Positions 1 through 7,751 of a DNA stretch of 19,452 nt are shown here, in pieces. The stretch lies in assembly GCA_947505055.1 (NCBI GenBank), contig CANNLO010000059.1:1-19452 (forward strand). The letters run 5' to 3'. Position 1 is the stretch's first letter, and each line of letters begins with the position of its first letter. A program made the translations under genes and the position numbers. The notes beneath the pieces were generated by a model. It saw only the letters and a list, made by a program, of their open reading frames with translations, ran no database searches and was not told the DNA's origin. This DNA is from Methylococcaceae bacterium (lineage in GTDB: Bacteria; Pseudomonadota; Gammaproteobacteria; Methylococcales; Methylomonadaceae).

Positions 1-14
1 AGTTCACACCAGTT

Positions 15-133
15 TGCTTGGTGACCATAGCGAGCGTGAACCACCCGATCCCATCCCGAACTCGGAAGTGAAACCGCTTAGCGCCGATGATAGTGTGGCA
101 GTTTGCCATGTGAAAGTAGGGAATTGCCAAGCT
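15..133 (+). rRNA. rrf: 5S ribosomal RNA
   Basis: The sequence matches the bacterial 5S rRNA consensus: CCGAACTCGGAAGTGAAACC at 56-75, then AGCGCCGATGATAGTGTGG, then GTAGGGAATTGCC near the 3' end. The ends pair as expected (GCTTGG at 16-21 with CCAAGC at 127-132). Length is about 118 nt, normal for 5S. It is probably the last gene of an rRNA operon whose 16S and 23S lie to the left of the window; bases 1-14 would then be the 23S-5S spacer. The exact ends are uncertain by a few bases. Confidence 0.97.
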
Positions 134-143
134 CTTAAAAACC

Positions 144-173
144 AACCCAAGTTTAAGCACTTGGGTTTTTTTT
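144..173 (+). terminator. Rho-independent terminator of the rRNA operon
   Basis: A 9-bp stem, AACCCAAGT (144-152) with ACTTGGGTT (159-167), has a 6-nt loop and runs straight into a T tract up to 173. It lies about 10 nt after the 5S 3' end, the classical place for rRNA operon termination. Confidence 0.93.
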
Positions 174-186
174 GCCTGAATTTGGG

Positions 187-382
187 CTGGCCACGCCAGG
201 CGCTCAACGCTTGCGTGCCCTATATTTAATATATAGGCTTCGATTTAAAATTCCATTAAAAATACTTGAAGCACAACTGGTGGTTTCAAGCCTGCAAGCC
301 TCTGGGTAATTACCAGTGAATTTTTAATGGGGTAGGCATCGCTCACCATAAAGCCTAAAAGGTGGGCAATGCCCACACTACC
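187..382. repeat. Cluster of decayed palindromic repeats in a gene-free gap
   Basis: The gap between the 5S terminator and the HepT-like gene (174-454) has no credible reading frame but several inverted repeats. CCTATAT (219-225) pairs with ATATAGG (231-237). CCATTAAAAAT (253-263) pairs with ATTTTTAATGG (320-330), and ACTGGT (276-281) with ACCAGT (312-317) is nested inside it. GGTAGGCATCGCTCACC (331-347) is an imperfect inverted copy of the segment starting GGTGGGCAATGCC at 361, which itself contains the palindrome GTGGGC-AAT-GCCCAC (362-376). These look like remnants of REP/MITE-like elements. No transposase or target-site duplication is visible. Confidence 0.6.
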
Positions 383-454
383 AGGTTGTAAATCAAATGA
401 TGGCCAAGAATGATGCAAGTTTGGCTTTGTAGAAGCGGGTGCGATTCACTTACC

Positions 455-935
455 TTAACTTGCTGTTTTTTGTGCAATATCAACGAGTATCTGTCTTAAC
501 TCTTCCCGATATTGAAAAATGTTATTCAAGATAAGTCTGGCCTGATCTTGGTTATCTTCATAATCATGGGCGATGTCGTTACGAATCTCGCGTAATACAA
601 ACCATTCTTCGACATCAACAATATGTAGTTTTTCCAGTTCATTAAGAATATCCAAAAACGGGCGGTCAACGTTTTCTCCCTGATACAGCAAAAAAGCCTT
701 AAACAATTTGGCGCCAATCGTATCTTGGGCTTTTGAAAAGCGATAGATAATTTGATCGGCAAATGCCAGCTCAATCCGGTTGGTTATCAAGTTAACGAAC
801 TGCTCCTGAACAATTGGGAATTGATGTTTTTTTTCAAGTTCAACAAAGGCTTCATTAATTCTTAACAAGTGAACAGAAGCTTCATGCAATGTTTTTTTTG
901 AATCTGTTTTGATAAATTAAAGTTGTATTGACCAT
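455..935 (-). pseudogene. HepT-like HEPN toxin gene with N-terminal frameshift
   Basis: The open frame from 889 (TTG) encodes 144 residues, largely helical, with REIRNDIAHDY near residues 100-110. This contains the RX4HXY motif of HEPN ribonucleases such as HepT, so the catalytic motif is intact. The likely original start is the ATG at 935-933: it follows GAGGTGAGG, a good ribosome binding site, and overlaps the nucleotidyltransferase end by 19 bp, as is usual for MntA/HepT pairs. That frame reads MVNTTLIYQNRFKKN and then hits TGA. Deleting one base from the A8 run (T8 on the + strand, 892-899) joins it to the long frame. Family knowledge: HepT is an RNase toxin neutralised when MntA AMPylates it. 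The gene may be dead, expressed by slippage, or a sequencing error in the homopolymer. Confidence 0.65.
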
Positions 936-1207
936 TTCCTCACCTCTTGCTCAATCAGTCGATTTTCATCTTCATTAAAAACCACATCAATGTTTGGTTC
1001 GCCTAATTGACGTTTCAGTTTGGCTAAAAAATGAAGCTTCTTTTTCGCAATTTCGTTTTTATCTTCGGTGCGGATGAATAAATCAATATCGCCGCCTTAT
1101 TTAGAATCATCCACGCGGCTGTCAAATAAAAACACAGTCGCCTGCGCACCAAACACATTCAGCGTTTCAGCTTTGATAATAGCTTTATAAACAGGGGATA
1201 ATCTCAC
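917..1207 (-). pseudogene. MntA-type nucleotidyltransferase antitoxin, inactivated
   Basis: Reading from GTG at 1207 gives a 96-codon frame ending at TAA 917-919 that resembles minimal nucleotidyltransferases: VFLFDSRVDDSK, then an in-frame TAA at 1097-1099 (codon 37), then GGDIDLFIRTED. The family signature GSx9-10DxD is recognisable but damaged twice. The Gly of the GS pair is Asp (codon 29, GAC at 1121-1123), and the stop interrupts the loop before the DxD metal ligands. The C-terminal part (PNIDVVFNEDE...) is in frame and otherwise intact. In MntA/HepT systems this protein transfers AMP to the toxin; this copy could not make a full-length enzyme. The order (NTase upstream, HepT overlapping downstream) supports the identity. 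The GTG start is a guess. Confidence 0.7.
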
Positions 1208-1266
1208 TTAAGCTGGCCTTTTCGCTTAAAGTTATCGGTGGATTTTATTTGTTTGGGGATGGGTGT

Positions 1267-1333
1267 AAAACGTTCAAAGCCAGCTTTGAACTCCGACATC
1301 AGTAGCGGAGTCCAAAGCTGGCTTTGGCGTTTT
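1267..1333 (-). terminator. Long hairpin, probable terminator of the gsp operon
   Basis: A 21-bp inverted repeat (1275-1295 with 1306-1326, 10-nt loop) is flanked by AAAACG and CGTTTT, which extend the stem after a small bulge. It lies 32 nt past the gspD stop. Its single mismatch (A1289/C1312 on the + strand) becomes a U-G pair in the - strand transcript, so the stem is fully paired in gspD read-through RNA. The U run after the stem is only four bases, so termination is likely but not certain. The arms (CAAAGCCAGCTTTG) also look like an intergenic repeat family. Confidence 0.6.
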
Positions 1334-1364
1334 GAGCAGTCAGTTTTGGTATTTATGTTTCGGA

Positions 1365-3560
1365 TTAATTTTCCGGAAGAACTGCTCTGGTTTCGTAAAT
1401 ACCGGTTAGTTTGCGTTTGAATTCATCAGATATCTGTCTTGAATCCTGTTTGGTTTTTACTACGCGTGGAGTAATCAAGACAACTAGTTCCTTTTTAGTT
1501 TTATCATATAGTGTACTACCAAATAATGGCCCTATCCATGGAATATCATACAAAAAAGGAATTCCGCCTTTATTTTCAGTGTTTTCTTCATTAATTAAGC
1601 CGCCTAACACGATCGTTTCTCCATCCTGCACAGCTACAGAACTTTCAATTTCTTTTTTATCAATGGTAGGGGTTTGTTGTTGAGTAAGAGTAGTACCTGA
1701 AGCTGGTAAACTCACTACGCTACTAACAATTTGCTTTATTTCCATAATAACCATGCCATTCGCATTAACCCTGGGCGTAACGTCCAAAGTGACGCCGGTA
1801 TCCTTATATTGAATTGAATTGGTTTGAGCAAAGGAGCCCCCAGTCTGTGTGCCGGAGAGAGGAATCGATGAGCCGCCGGTTGATACAGGTACTTGTTGAC
1901 CGACATTTATTTTCGCTTCCTGATTATTCAACACCATTAACGATGGTGACGAAATCACATTAACGTTACCCTTTCCGGCTTGTGCGCTTAATATGGCATT
2001 GACTACCCCAGAATTATAAACAGCGCTTAGTCCTCCTGTAGCAAAAGCAGCACCACCTGCAGTAGCTATTTGGCCTAACGTAGTCCCAGTCGAGCCACTA
2101 CTAATACTACTGCCCTCATGATCTAAAAACCACTGTATGCCGTACTTTAAATTATCCGTCAAATTAACCGAGACAACTGACGCGTCAATCAACACCTGCA
2201 ACGGCAATATATCCAACTGCTTGATGATAGGAAGTACGATGTCATATTCACGAGGCGTAGCGACAATAATTAGAGAGTTATTGCCTTTATCGGAAATGAT
2301 TTTGACATTTTCCACATCAGCGACGGTTGCTGTACCTGTTGCAGATGAACCACCCGACTTGCTGCTGGATTTCTTTTTGCTGGTTGAGGTAGACATGCCG
2401 CCAGTTCCACCAGAAGCTTGGGTAGGATCAGTTGCGGCTTTATTGGTGACTTCAGCGGTTTTTTTGCCGGGTGCGACTTTGCCGGAAGTGCTACTCGATG
2501 AACCACCGGTGAAAATACCGTTCAAGGTTTCTGCTAATTCTTCGGCATTGGTATTTTGAACTTTATAAACATTAACACCGCCGCCTGAAGCAGTATTGGC
2601 TCTATCCAGTCTAGTGATCCAGCTTTCGATGTCTTGTAAATAACGCGATTGATGGGTAATTGCCATTACTGCATTCAGGCGTTCGATAGGCAAAAAGCGG
2701 AAAAAACTGGAGTCGTCGTCTTTGGATTTGGTGGCAAACACTTCTTCCAGTTCTTTGATAATAGTTTCCGGCTCGGTATGCGCCAAGGGATACAAACCAA
2801 AGGAACGGCCTTTTAACACATCAATGTCAAAGGTGCTGACCATGTCCATCACCCGTGCCAGTTCATCCGGCGTACCTGAAGCAACCAGAATATTGCGGGT
2901 GCTATCGGTGGTGAGGATGGTTTTTTCCTGAACCAGCGGTTTAAGCACTTCCATCAGGTCTAATACCGCTACATTTCTGATTGGAATGACCCGAACTTGA
3001 TAACCGGTTTTACCGGCAACACCGGGCGCGGTAAAATTGGAGCTGTACAAGGCTTCGCTGGCCGGTTCGATGTGATAAATGCTGGCGTCTTTTATCAGCA
3101 CCGCATTATTCATGCGTAACAGCATTTCCAGTGTCGGAATCAATTCGTCTTTGCTCAACGGATCGGTGGTTTGCAGGGTTACCTTGCCGGTGACTTTGGG
3201 GCTGAGTACATAGTTTTGTCCTAGGATGTCACTTAACACCACCTTGGCCACTTCACCCAGATCGGCTTCATCAAAATTCAGGCTATAGGAACCTTCCCCG
3301 CCGACCTTGGTTTTTCTGTGTGTTTCCGGAGAGTTTGGTACATATTGTCCGGTACCGGGGAACAATTCACTCTTGACCCTGGGTTTTTCGGTAGGCAGTA
3401 CTTTGCCCTGGTTTTTTGATGGGTCTTCGGCGGGCTCAGTTTTAACGGGCGGCAACGGTAATCTAGCCGCTTGTTTTGGGCCGAGCAGTTCACAACTTGA
3501 CAGTGATAAACCTACAACCAGCAAACAGCCCGTTGTTGTTAATTTTTTGACCTTAGTCAT
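1365..3560 (-). CDS. gspD: Type II secretion secretin GspD (XpsD-like lipoprotein)
   Basis: This 731-residue protein forms the outer-membrane channel for folded exoproteins. The N-terminus is a lipoprotein signal peptide with lipobox LSSC (Cys23). Then come the N0 domain (about 91-166), N1 (about 186-245), N2 (about 252-320) and N3, which begins at about 329 (VNVYKVQNTNAEELAETLNG). N3 is interrupted by a Gly/Ser/Thr/Lys-rich stretch at about 352-412 and resumes at VKIISDKGNNSLIIVATP. The secretin core follows (about 450-703), with NVGQQVPVSTGG and the conserved GGIPFLYDIPWIGPLFG segment. It is the last gene of the operon and its ATG overlaps the stop of the upstream gspN-like gene (TAATG). 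The lipobox suggests it may reach the outer membrane through Lol without a GspS pilotin, as reported for HxcQ; no pilotin gene is seen here. Confidence 0.96.
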   Translation of the reverse strand: MTKVKKLTTTGCLLVVGLSLSSCELLGPKQAARLPLPPVKTEPAEDPSKNQGKVLPTEKPRVKSELFPGTGQYVPNSPETHRKTKVGGEGSYSLNFDEADLGEVAKVVLSDILGQNYVLSPKVTGKVTLQTTDPLSKDELIPTLEMLLRMNNAVLIKDASIYHIEPASEALYSSNFTAPGVAGKTGYQVRVIPIRNVAVLDLMEVLKPLVQEKTILTTDSTRNILVASGTPDELARVMDMVSTFDIDVLKGRSFGLYPLAHTEPETIIKELEEVFATKSKDDDSSFFRFLPIERLNAVMAITHQSRYLQDIESWITRLDRANTASGGGVNVYKVQNTNAEELAETLNGIFTGGSSSSTSGKVAPGKKTAEVTNKAATDPTQASGGTGGMSTSTSKKKSSSKSGGSSATGTATVADVENVKIISDKGNNSLIIVATPREYDIVLPIIKQLDILPLQVLIDASVVSVNLTDNLKYGIQWFLDHEGSSISSGSTGTTLGQIATAGGAAFATGGLSAVYNSGVVNAILSAQAGKGNVNVISSPSLMVLNNQEAKINVGQQVPVSTGGSSIPLSGTQTGGSFAQTNSIQYKDTGVTLDVTPRVNANGMVIMEIKQIVSSVVSLPASGTTLTQQQTPTIDKKEIESSVAVQDGETIVLGGLINEENTENKGGIPFLYDIPWIGPLFGSTLYDKTKKELVVLITPRVVKTKQDSRQISDEFKRKLTGIYETRAVLPEN

Positions 3561-4183
3561 TATTGATTATCCTCAGGTGTCTCTTCATTAATAATTTCAG
3601 TAGTATCCGCAGCTGGTTCAGGGGCAGCGACTGGATCAGGAACTGTACCCGGTGGAACACCGTTGGTACGAGCTAATGCTTTCTGTTTGGGTTTTCGTAG
3701 CAGTAATTCTTTTTCACTGCCGCCTTGTCTAAACATAACTTTGTCAGCGAAAATTTCAGTCAGTTTCCAGCCGTCAAGATCTTCACCGACGCTGAGTTTT
3801 CTAAAATTGTCTTTGGCCACTTTTGATTTGGAACGGCTTAAAAAAGCAGATTGGTGATCGGCTTTTCCGAAAATACCATTTAATTGCCAATCGAAGACTA
3901 CATTGGTTACCGCTGCCTGTTCGGCTTCCGGGCTAGGTTCGTCTACAGGCCGTCTGCCTTTAATAAATAAAGGTCTGGCAACCAGATCGATATAACTGTC
4001 TTCGCTCTGTTTGGCCAGTTCTATGGTTGGCAACTCTTCCGATTTATAGTCCGGAGCAACTTCTGAGCTAATCTCGGTCAGCAAATTGCGTTCCGTGTAG
4101 GTTGCAAACAACCATTCCGCAGCAATCACCACAGACAATCCGATGCAGACCGTTATTAGTACATTTATGAGTTTCTTATTCAT
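3560..4183 (-). CDS. gspN: GspC/XpsN-like type II secretion protein N
   Basis: This 207-residue bitopic protein has one N-terminal membrane segment (about 6-27) and a periplasmic region. The LVARPLFIKGRRP motif (about 67-79) and a compact domain at about 97-165 (DWQLNGIFG...LSVGEDLDGWKLTEIF...VMFRQGG) match the homology-region (HR) domain that GspC, XpsN and PilP-type proteins use to bind the secretin N0 domain. The tail (about 170-207) is Pro/Ala/Glu rich. No PDZ domain follows, unlike enterobacterial GspC. Its place between gspM and gspD is where xpsN lies in Xanthomonas, where XpsN acts as the GspC counterpart linking XpsL-XpsM to XpsD. The start overlaps the gspM stop by 4 bp (ATGA). The symbol is given by position; it is not homologous to Klebsiella PulN. 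Confidence 0.85.
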   Translation of the reverse strand: MNKKLINVLITVCIGLSVVIAAEWLFATYTERNLLTEISSEVAPDYKSEELPTIELAKQSEDSYIDLVARPLFIKGRRPVDEPSPEAEQAAVTNVVFDWQLNGIFGKADHQSAFLSRSKSKVAKDNFRKLSVGEDLDGWKLTEIFADKVMFRQGGSEKELLLRKPKQKALARTNGVPPGTVPDPVAAPEPAADTTEIINEETPEDNQ

Positions 4184-4767
4184 TTGGGCTGCTTTCTCAT
4201 AAAACTGACCGCCTGAAAGTTAACATTCAATTCATTGCTGGCTTCAATCTGGCGGGTTGTCCGGTTTCTTACGCCTCGCATCGGCCTGATATCCAACTGG
4301 TTGATGATAATCAGCGGTGTTGAGGTTTCAATTTTATAAAGCACAGTCCTTAGTACTTCGCTATTGCCGGTCATTCTGACGCTGACGGTTATCCGGCTAA
4401 AATCATTTTTGGTGCTGACCGGTAGCGCTTGAGTACTGCTTAATTGTCCGCCGGCTTCAACAATCGCTTTTTTGATAAATTCCTGAACTTCGGCTGAGGC
4501 TAAAGCGCCGGTGGCCTGACTATTTAAAAGGCCGCGTGCCTGATTCTGTTCTTTCAAGGCGTTCATATTGGCAATGACACCACCTTTTTTTGCCAGAATC
4601 CTTTCGTATTGCTGTAACCTGAAAACAAGATTGTTTTTTTGGTCACGCAGTTCCAGGCTTTTGTTGACGACCGGAACGATGACCACAAAAATGATAGTCA
4701 AGATGACGGTGGCTAGCAGACCGACGGCCAGCCAGCGCTGTGTATTTTGATTACCGAGATTGATCAT
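4180..4767 (-). CDS. gspM: Type II secretion protein GspM
   Basis: A 195-residue inner-membrane protein with a short cytoplasmic N-terminus, one membrane segment (about 12-34), a coiled-coil stretch (about 35-75, LELRDQKNNLVFRLQQYERI) and a small ferredoxin-like periplasmic domain containing VSVRMTGNSEVLRTVLYKIE and IINQLDIRPMR. This is the usual architecture of GspM/XpsM (PilO-like). It should pair with GspL and with the GspC-like protein in the inner-membrane platform. Both neighbours overlap it by 4 bp (ATGA), which indicates translational coupling. Sequence conservation in this family is weak, so the call rests on architecture and its position between gspL and gspN. Confidence 0.9.
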   Translation of the reverse strand: MINLGNQNTQRWLAVGLLATVILTIIFVVIVPVVNKSLELRDQKNNLVFRLQQYERILAKKGGVIANMNALKEQNQARGLLNSQATGALASAEVQEFIKKAIVEAGGQLSSTQALPVSTKNDFSRITVSVRMTGNSEVLRTVLYKIETSTPLIIINQLDIRPMRGVRNRTTRQIEASNELNVNFQAVSFMRKQPK

Positions 4768-6077
4768 TGACTAGCCCCATTTTCGTCCGCACCGGTTGAA
4801 TCAACAGCAGTTGAGTCTGTTGTTGCAGGCGTTTTAGCGGAACCATCCGGCGGCGTAACATCAACGGTAATCTGAAAACGTTCCTGGTGGCTGATGGTAT
4901 CCTGGGTTACCGGCGACACAAAGCGCGCATTGGCAAAGATATCCGATTCTTCCAGCACGCCGATCAACGCCGACGCGGCAGGCGATTCGCCTTGTATTTG
5001 CAAATGTCCGTCCGAGTATTGCGCATAACCCAGCCAGGTATCGTCTTTCATAATCGTGCTTAACTTGTTGAGCATTTCTATGACCGCCGGAGCGGTTTTT
5101 TTCTCGGCTATCAAGAGTCGGGTTTCCGCGATGATGCCGTCAATTTCAAGCTGCAAGGCCTTAACACCCTTGGCGTCTTTTTCAATCGCATCAATTTTAT
5201 CTTGTAAAAGATTAACGGTTCCTGATTCAAACCAGGGCGGAAGCGCGAGTACTGCAGCTAACAGTAGAAAAATCGTTAAACTTAATCCGGAATAAACCAG
5301 ACGCGGCGTGTTCGATGCTTTGTTTCTTAATCTTTCGGGTAATAAATTGTAGTCGTCATAGCGATGATCAAGATTATTCGGCGTCGCGTCAAAATCGAAA
5401 AATAACGGTGACATGCCCAGAGCTTTAATATCTTCGAGCAGCACATCAAAGTTTCCCCTCAGCGTCATAATCAACATGACTCTGAGTTGTCCGGGCTCAT
5501 TTTCACCTTCCAGCACCTTGACGGCGAAATAAACCTGATCTTCTTTGAACGGCGTATAACGATCCAGTTCATAAGCAACCACCTGAACGATATTGTCTTT
5601 GACGGCGGCAGGCAGGGACAGTTCTTTTTGTATAGCGTCTTCTTTGGTTAAGCGGACAATAATCGTGGCTTTAGCCAGTCGCTCATCTTTGGCCTGCATG
5701 GCTTTGAATTGTGCTACGCCCGTAGCATTGCGTTCAATGACTCCCAGCGGTTCAATTCGGTTTGGATACTTGCCATAAAGCCAAGGCCGCAAGGTGGCAT
5801 TAGGATTTTGTATCGGCTGTGGATCTGCTTCTTGCTCAGACGCATCGTCAGAGTCCTCGGCTTCCACTTCGGCTGGTTTTTGAGCATGAAAAGTATCTCG
5901 CCCATTAAGCACGTAGCTTAACGCTAACTGATTTCCTTCAGGTCTAACGATAATAAATCCTTTGGTCTCATAAACCAAATGTGTGATTTTATCGGGAATC
6001 AGGAATTCAAGCTCACGCATCCACCAGCGGAAGAACTTTTTAGCGTCCAGATTAATTGTTGAATTCAGGCTCGTCAT
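4764..6077 (-). CDS. gspL: Type II secretion protein GspL (XpsL-like)
   Basis: A 437-residue bitopic inner-membrane protein. The cytoplasmic part (about 1-255) has the actin-like/PilM-type features of GspL, including LPAAVKDNIVQVVAYELDRYTPF at about 155-177. Its main job in the family is to bind the N-terminus of GspE. A membrane segment follows at about 260-280, then a PilN-like periplasmic region with coiled coil and the segment DDTWLGYAQYSDGHLQIQGES. NLLPERLRNK just before the membrane is the PilN-like signature. Two features stand out: a very acidic insert at about 68-90 and a Thr/Ser/Asp-rich C-terminus. The start overlaps the end of gspK by 26 bp; GTGAG lies just upstream as ribosome binding site. 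Confidence 0.92.
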   Translation of the reverse strand: MTSLNSTINLDAKKFFRWWMRELEFLIPDKITHLVYETKGFIIVRPEGNQLALSYVLNGRDTFHAQKPAEVEAEDSDDASEQEADPQPIQNPNATLRPWLYGKYPNRIEPLGVIERNATGVAQFKAMQAKDERLAKATIIVRLTKEDAIQKELSLPAAVKDNIVQVVAYELDRYTPFKEDQVYFAVKVLEGENEPGQLRVMLIMTLRGNFDVLLEDIKALGMSPLFFDFDATPNNLDHRYDDYNLLPERLRNKASNTPRLVYSGLSLTIFLLLAAVLALPPWFESGTVNLLQDKIDAIEKDAKGVKALQLEIDGIIAETRLLIAEKKTAPAVIEMLNKLSTIMKDDTWLGYAQYSDGHLQIQGESPAASALIGVLEESDIFANARFVSPVTQDTISHQERFQITVDVTPPDGSAKTPATTDSTAVDSTGADENGASQ

Positions 6078-7050
6078 ACTGTCTCACTAGTAACTCTTCT
6101 TTTTCATCAGTAAACAATGAACCCTCGCCAATGGCGTTGCGCAGCCATTTCAGTGCCTGAAACGGCGACGACCCGGTACCATCGGATTTTTTTATCAATG
6201 CCTTAATAATAGCCGTTGTTTCATCATTCAACAACGCTTCGGAAATAACGGTAACTGTAATATTTTGATCTAAACCGGCTACCACGGGTAACGTAGGGAT
6301 AGTTGGGGTGGCCCCATCCATTTGGCTAGCGCCAAAGGCATCGAAAGTCGGAACCGGCAGACCATTTTTTAAACTGTCCATTTTAGCTGCGATGTAACTT
6401 TTTATCAGTTCTGGATCGGTTCCTGGTAACAATTGCAAAACTTCAAAGGTTGCCTGAGTCATATCTACTTTGGGTTTTCCTGAGTTGACAGTAATCAAGT
6501 TTTCAATTTTTTTGAAAACTTCTTCATTCATACCCAATACCAATTGTAATTCCTCGATAGATTGAAACGGCTTGTTGCGAGGCTGATAACGTAAGCCCTC
6601 TTTTTTATATTCATCCTTTTCTGCACCTTCTGTCCGCACCAGATCATCCGCATCACGCCAATCAAGAATGGCATCGACCAGCTTGGTTTGAGCATCCTCT
6701 TCCAGCGACGTCGAACCGACAAGTGCCTGCAACAAAATCTGGTCTGCGACATTTATATCTATTTTACCTGATTCGGACATGATTCTGATGCGAACCTTTG
6801 CATCAGCATAGTCTATTTGGTAAACACTGCCATCTGTACGCCAGCGTTGAAGCGGATCAAGGTTTAACAGCATCAGTTCGGCAACGGCAATTCCCGATTC
6901 AGCAACTGCCATGGCCTGCGCATTAGTACTGCCGCCATTTACAATTGCTGCTTCGCGTCGCATGCTGAGCGCAAAACTGCCGGCCATAATCGTCAACAGA
7001 CTTAACACCCATAAAACCAAAACCAGCGCGAAACCATCTGATTTTTTCAA
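6052..7050 (-). CDS. gspK: Type II secretion minor pseudopilin GspK
   Basis: This 332-residue protein is the large tip pseudopilin that, with GspI and GspJ, starts pseudopilus assembly. Prepilin cleavage is expected at KKSDG/FALVLVLW. As is typical for GspK, position +5 is not Glu. The helix is followed by the large alpha-domain signature: KIDINVADQILLQALVG, then DAILDWRDADD, then GLRYQPRNKPFQSIEELQLV with GM, then ITVNS. The start is a TTG whose bases overlap the gspJ stop (TTGA). No in-frame ATG lies between it and the cleavage site, so TTG is the only reasonable start. A rare start coupled to gspJ translation may keep this minor subunit scarce (inference). Confidence 0.95.
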   Translation of the reverse strand: MKKSDGFALVLVLWVLSLLTIMAGSFALSMRREAAIVNGGSTNAQAMAVAESGIAVAELMLLNLDPLQRWRTDGSVYQIDYADAKVRIRIMSESGKIDINVADQILLQALVGSTSLEEDAQTKLVDAILDWRDADDLVRTEGAEKDEYKKEGLRYQPRNKPFQSIEELQLVLGMNEEVFKKIENLITVNSGKPKVDMTQATFEVLQLLPGTDPELIKSYIAAKMDSLKNGLPVPTFDAFGASQMDGATPTIPTLPVVAGLDQNITVTVISEALLNDETTAIIKALIKKSDGTGSSPFQALKWLRNAIGEGSLFTDEKEELLVRQYDEPEFNN

Positions 7051-7751
7051 TTGCCATTCTCTTCGGCGCTAGACGGATCCATGTTACTTCCAGCTAGTTC
7101 ATCGGTATTGACGGTAGCAGCAAGTTTAAGTTCTATAATCATTTCCGGCCAGTAAATGCCATTTTTGGTGTTTATGTTTATCTTGATCAACTGAGGTTGG
7201 CTATTCTTTGTAAGCCATTCTTCTTGCCAAATACTGGTGGTACCTTCTTCGGCAGGGCCAAAATAAGACAGCGAGAAATCCTCAACATGCCGTAACAAAA
7301 TAGCTTCTTCTTTTTTCCATTCCTCGCCATCGGTTACTGGAAAAAAAGGCGTTATTGTAACATTGATAATTTGTTCGTTATTTTTCTGTACCAGATCAAG
7401 AGAAAACAGCTGCATCCCTGATTTACCGGCACTCGCAGGGAAAGTAGATACAAATTCCAGCGATTGTTTTTTGCCTTGAAATGAAAAGGTTCTTTCGTCG
7501 GTTTTACTAAAATCATTCCATAAAGGTGTAGCTGAGGGTAAATGGCGTTGAAAAAAGTTATAAACAGCCGCAACTTCATTCACGTCTGACATTTTTTTTT
7601 CGCCTTGTTCCCAGCTTTGGGCGCAAATTTTCAGACTGGTAAACAACAGCACCACCATGATGCTTAATAGCGTCATGGCTATCAGTACTTCAATCAGAGT
7701 GAAGCCTTTGTTTTGCTTAACCTTAAAGCTTGAGATCTGCTTTAAGCTCAT
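7047..7751 (-). CDS. gspJ: Type II secretion minor pseudopilin GspJ
   Basis: A 234-residue prepilin with a leader ending in a basic stretch and cleavage at QNKG/FTLIEVLIAM, with Glu at +5. A hydrophobic helix follows (about 17-45), then a beta-rich periplasmic domain. It belongs to the GspI-J-K tip complex. The ATG overlaps the gspI stop by 4 bp (ATGA), and the gene ends inside the gspK TTG start. The C-terminus is polar (DPSSAEENGN). Length is within the usual GspJ range. Confidence 0.94.
   Translation of the reverse strand: MSLKQISSFKVKQNKGFTLIEVLIAMTLLSIMVVLLFTSLKICAQSWEQGEKKMSDVNEVAAVYNFFQRHLPSATPLWNDFSKTDERTFSFQGKKQSLEFVSTFPASAGKSGMQLFSLDLVQKNNEQIINVTITPFFPVTDGEEWKKEEAILLRHVEDFSLSYFGPAEEGTTSIWQEEWLTKNSQPQLIKININTKNGIYWPEMIIELKLAATVNTDELAGSNMDPSSAEENGN

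Noticed and set aside
14..229. 71-residue frame on the + strand at the left edge
   Set aside because: It lies over the 5S rRNA and its terminator.
892..899. Programmed -1 ribosomal frameshift in the HepT-like gene
   Set aside because: The A AAA AAC heptamer would shift -1, but the toxin domain is in the other frame (+1 or -2), so a classical -1 event cannot join the two parts.
1238..1420. 60-residue + strand frame after the toxin-antitoxin remnant
   Set aside because: It runs through the long hairpin and into the gspD 3' end with no ribosome binding site.
2137..2559. 140-residue + strand frame inside gspD
   Set aside because: Antisense shadow of the gspD low-complexity linker; no start signal and no recognisable domain.
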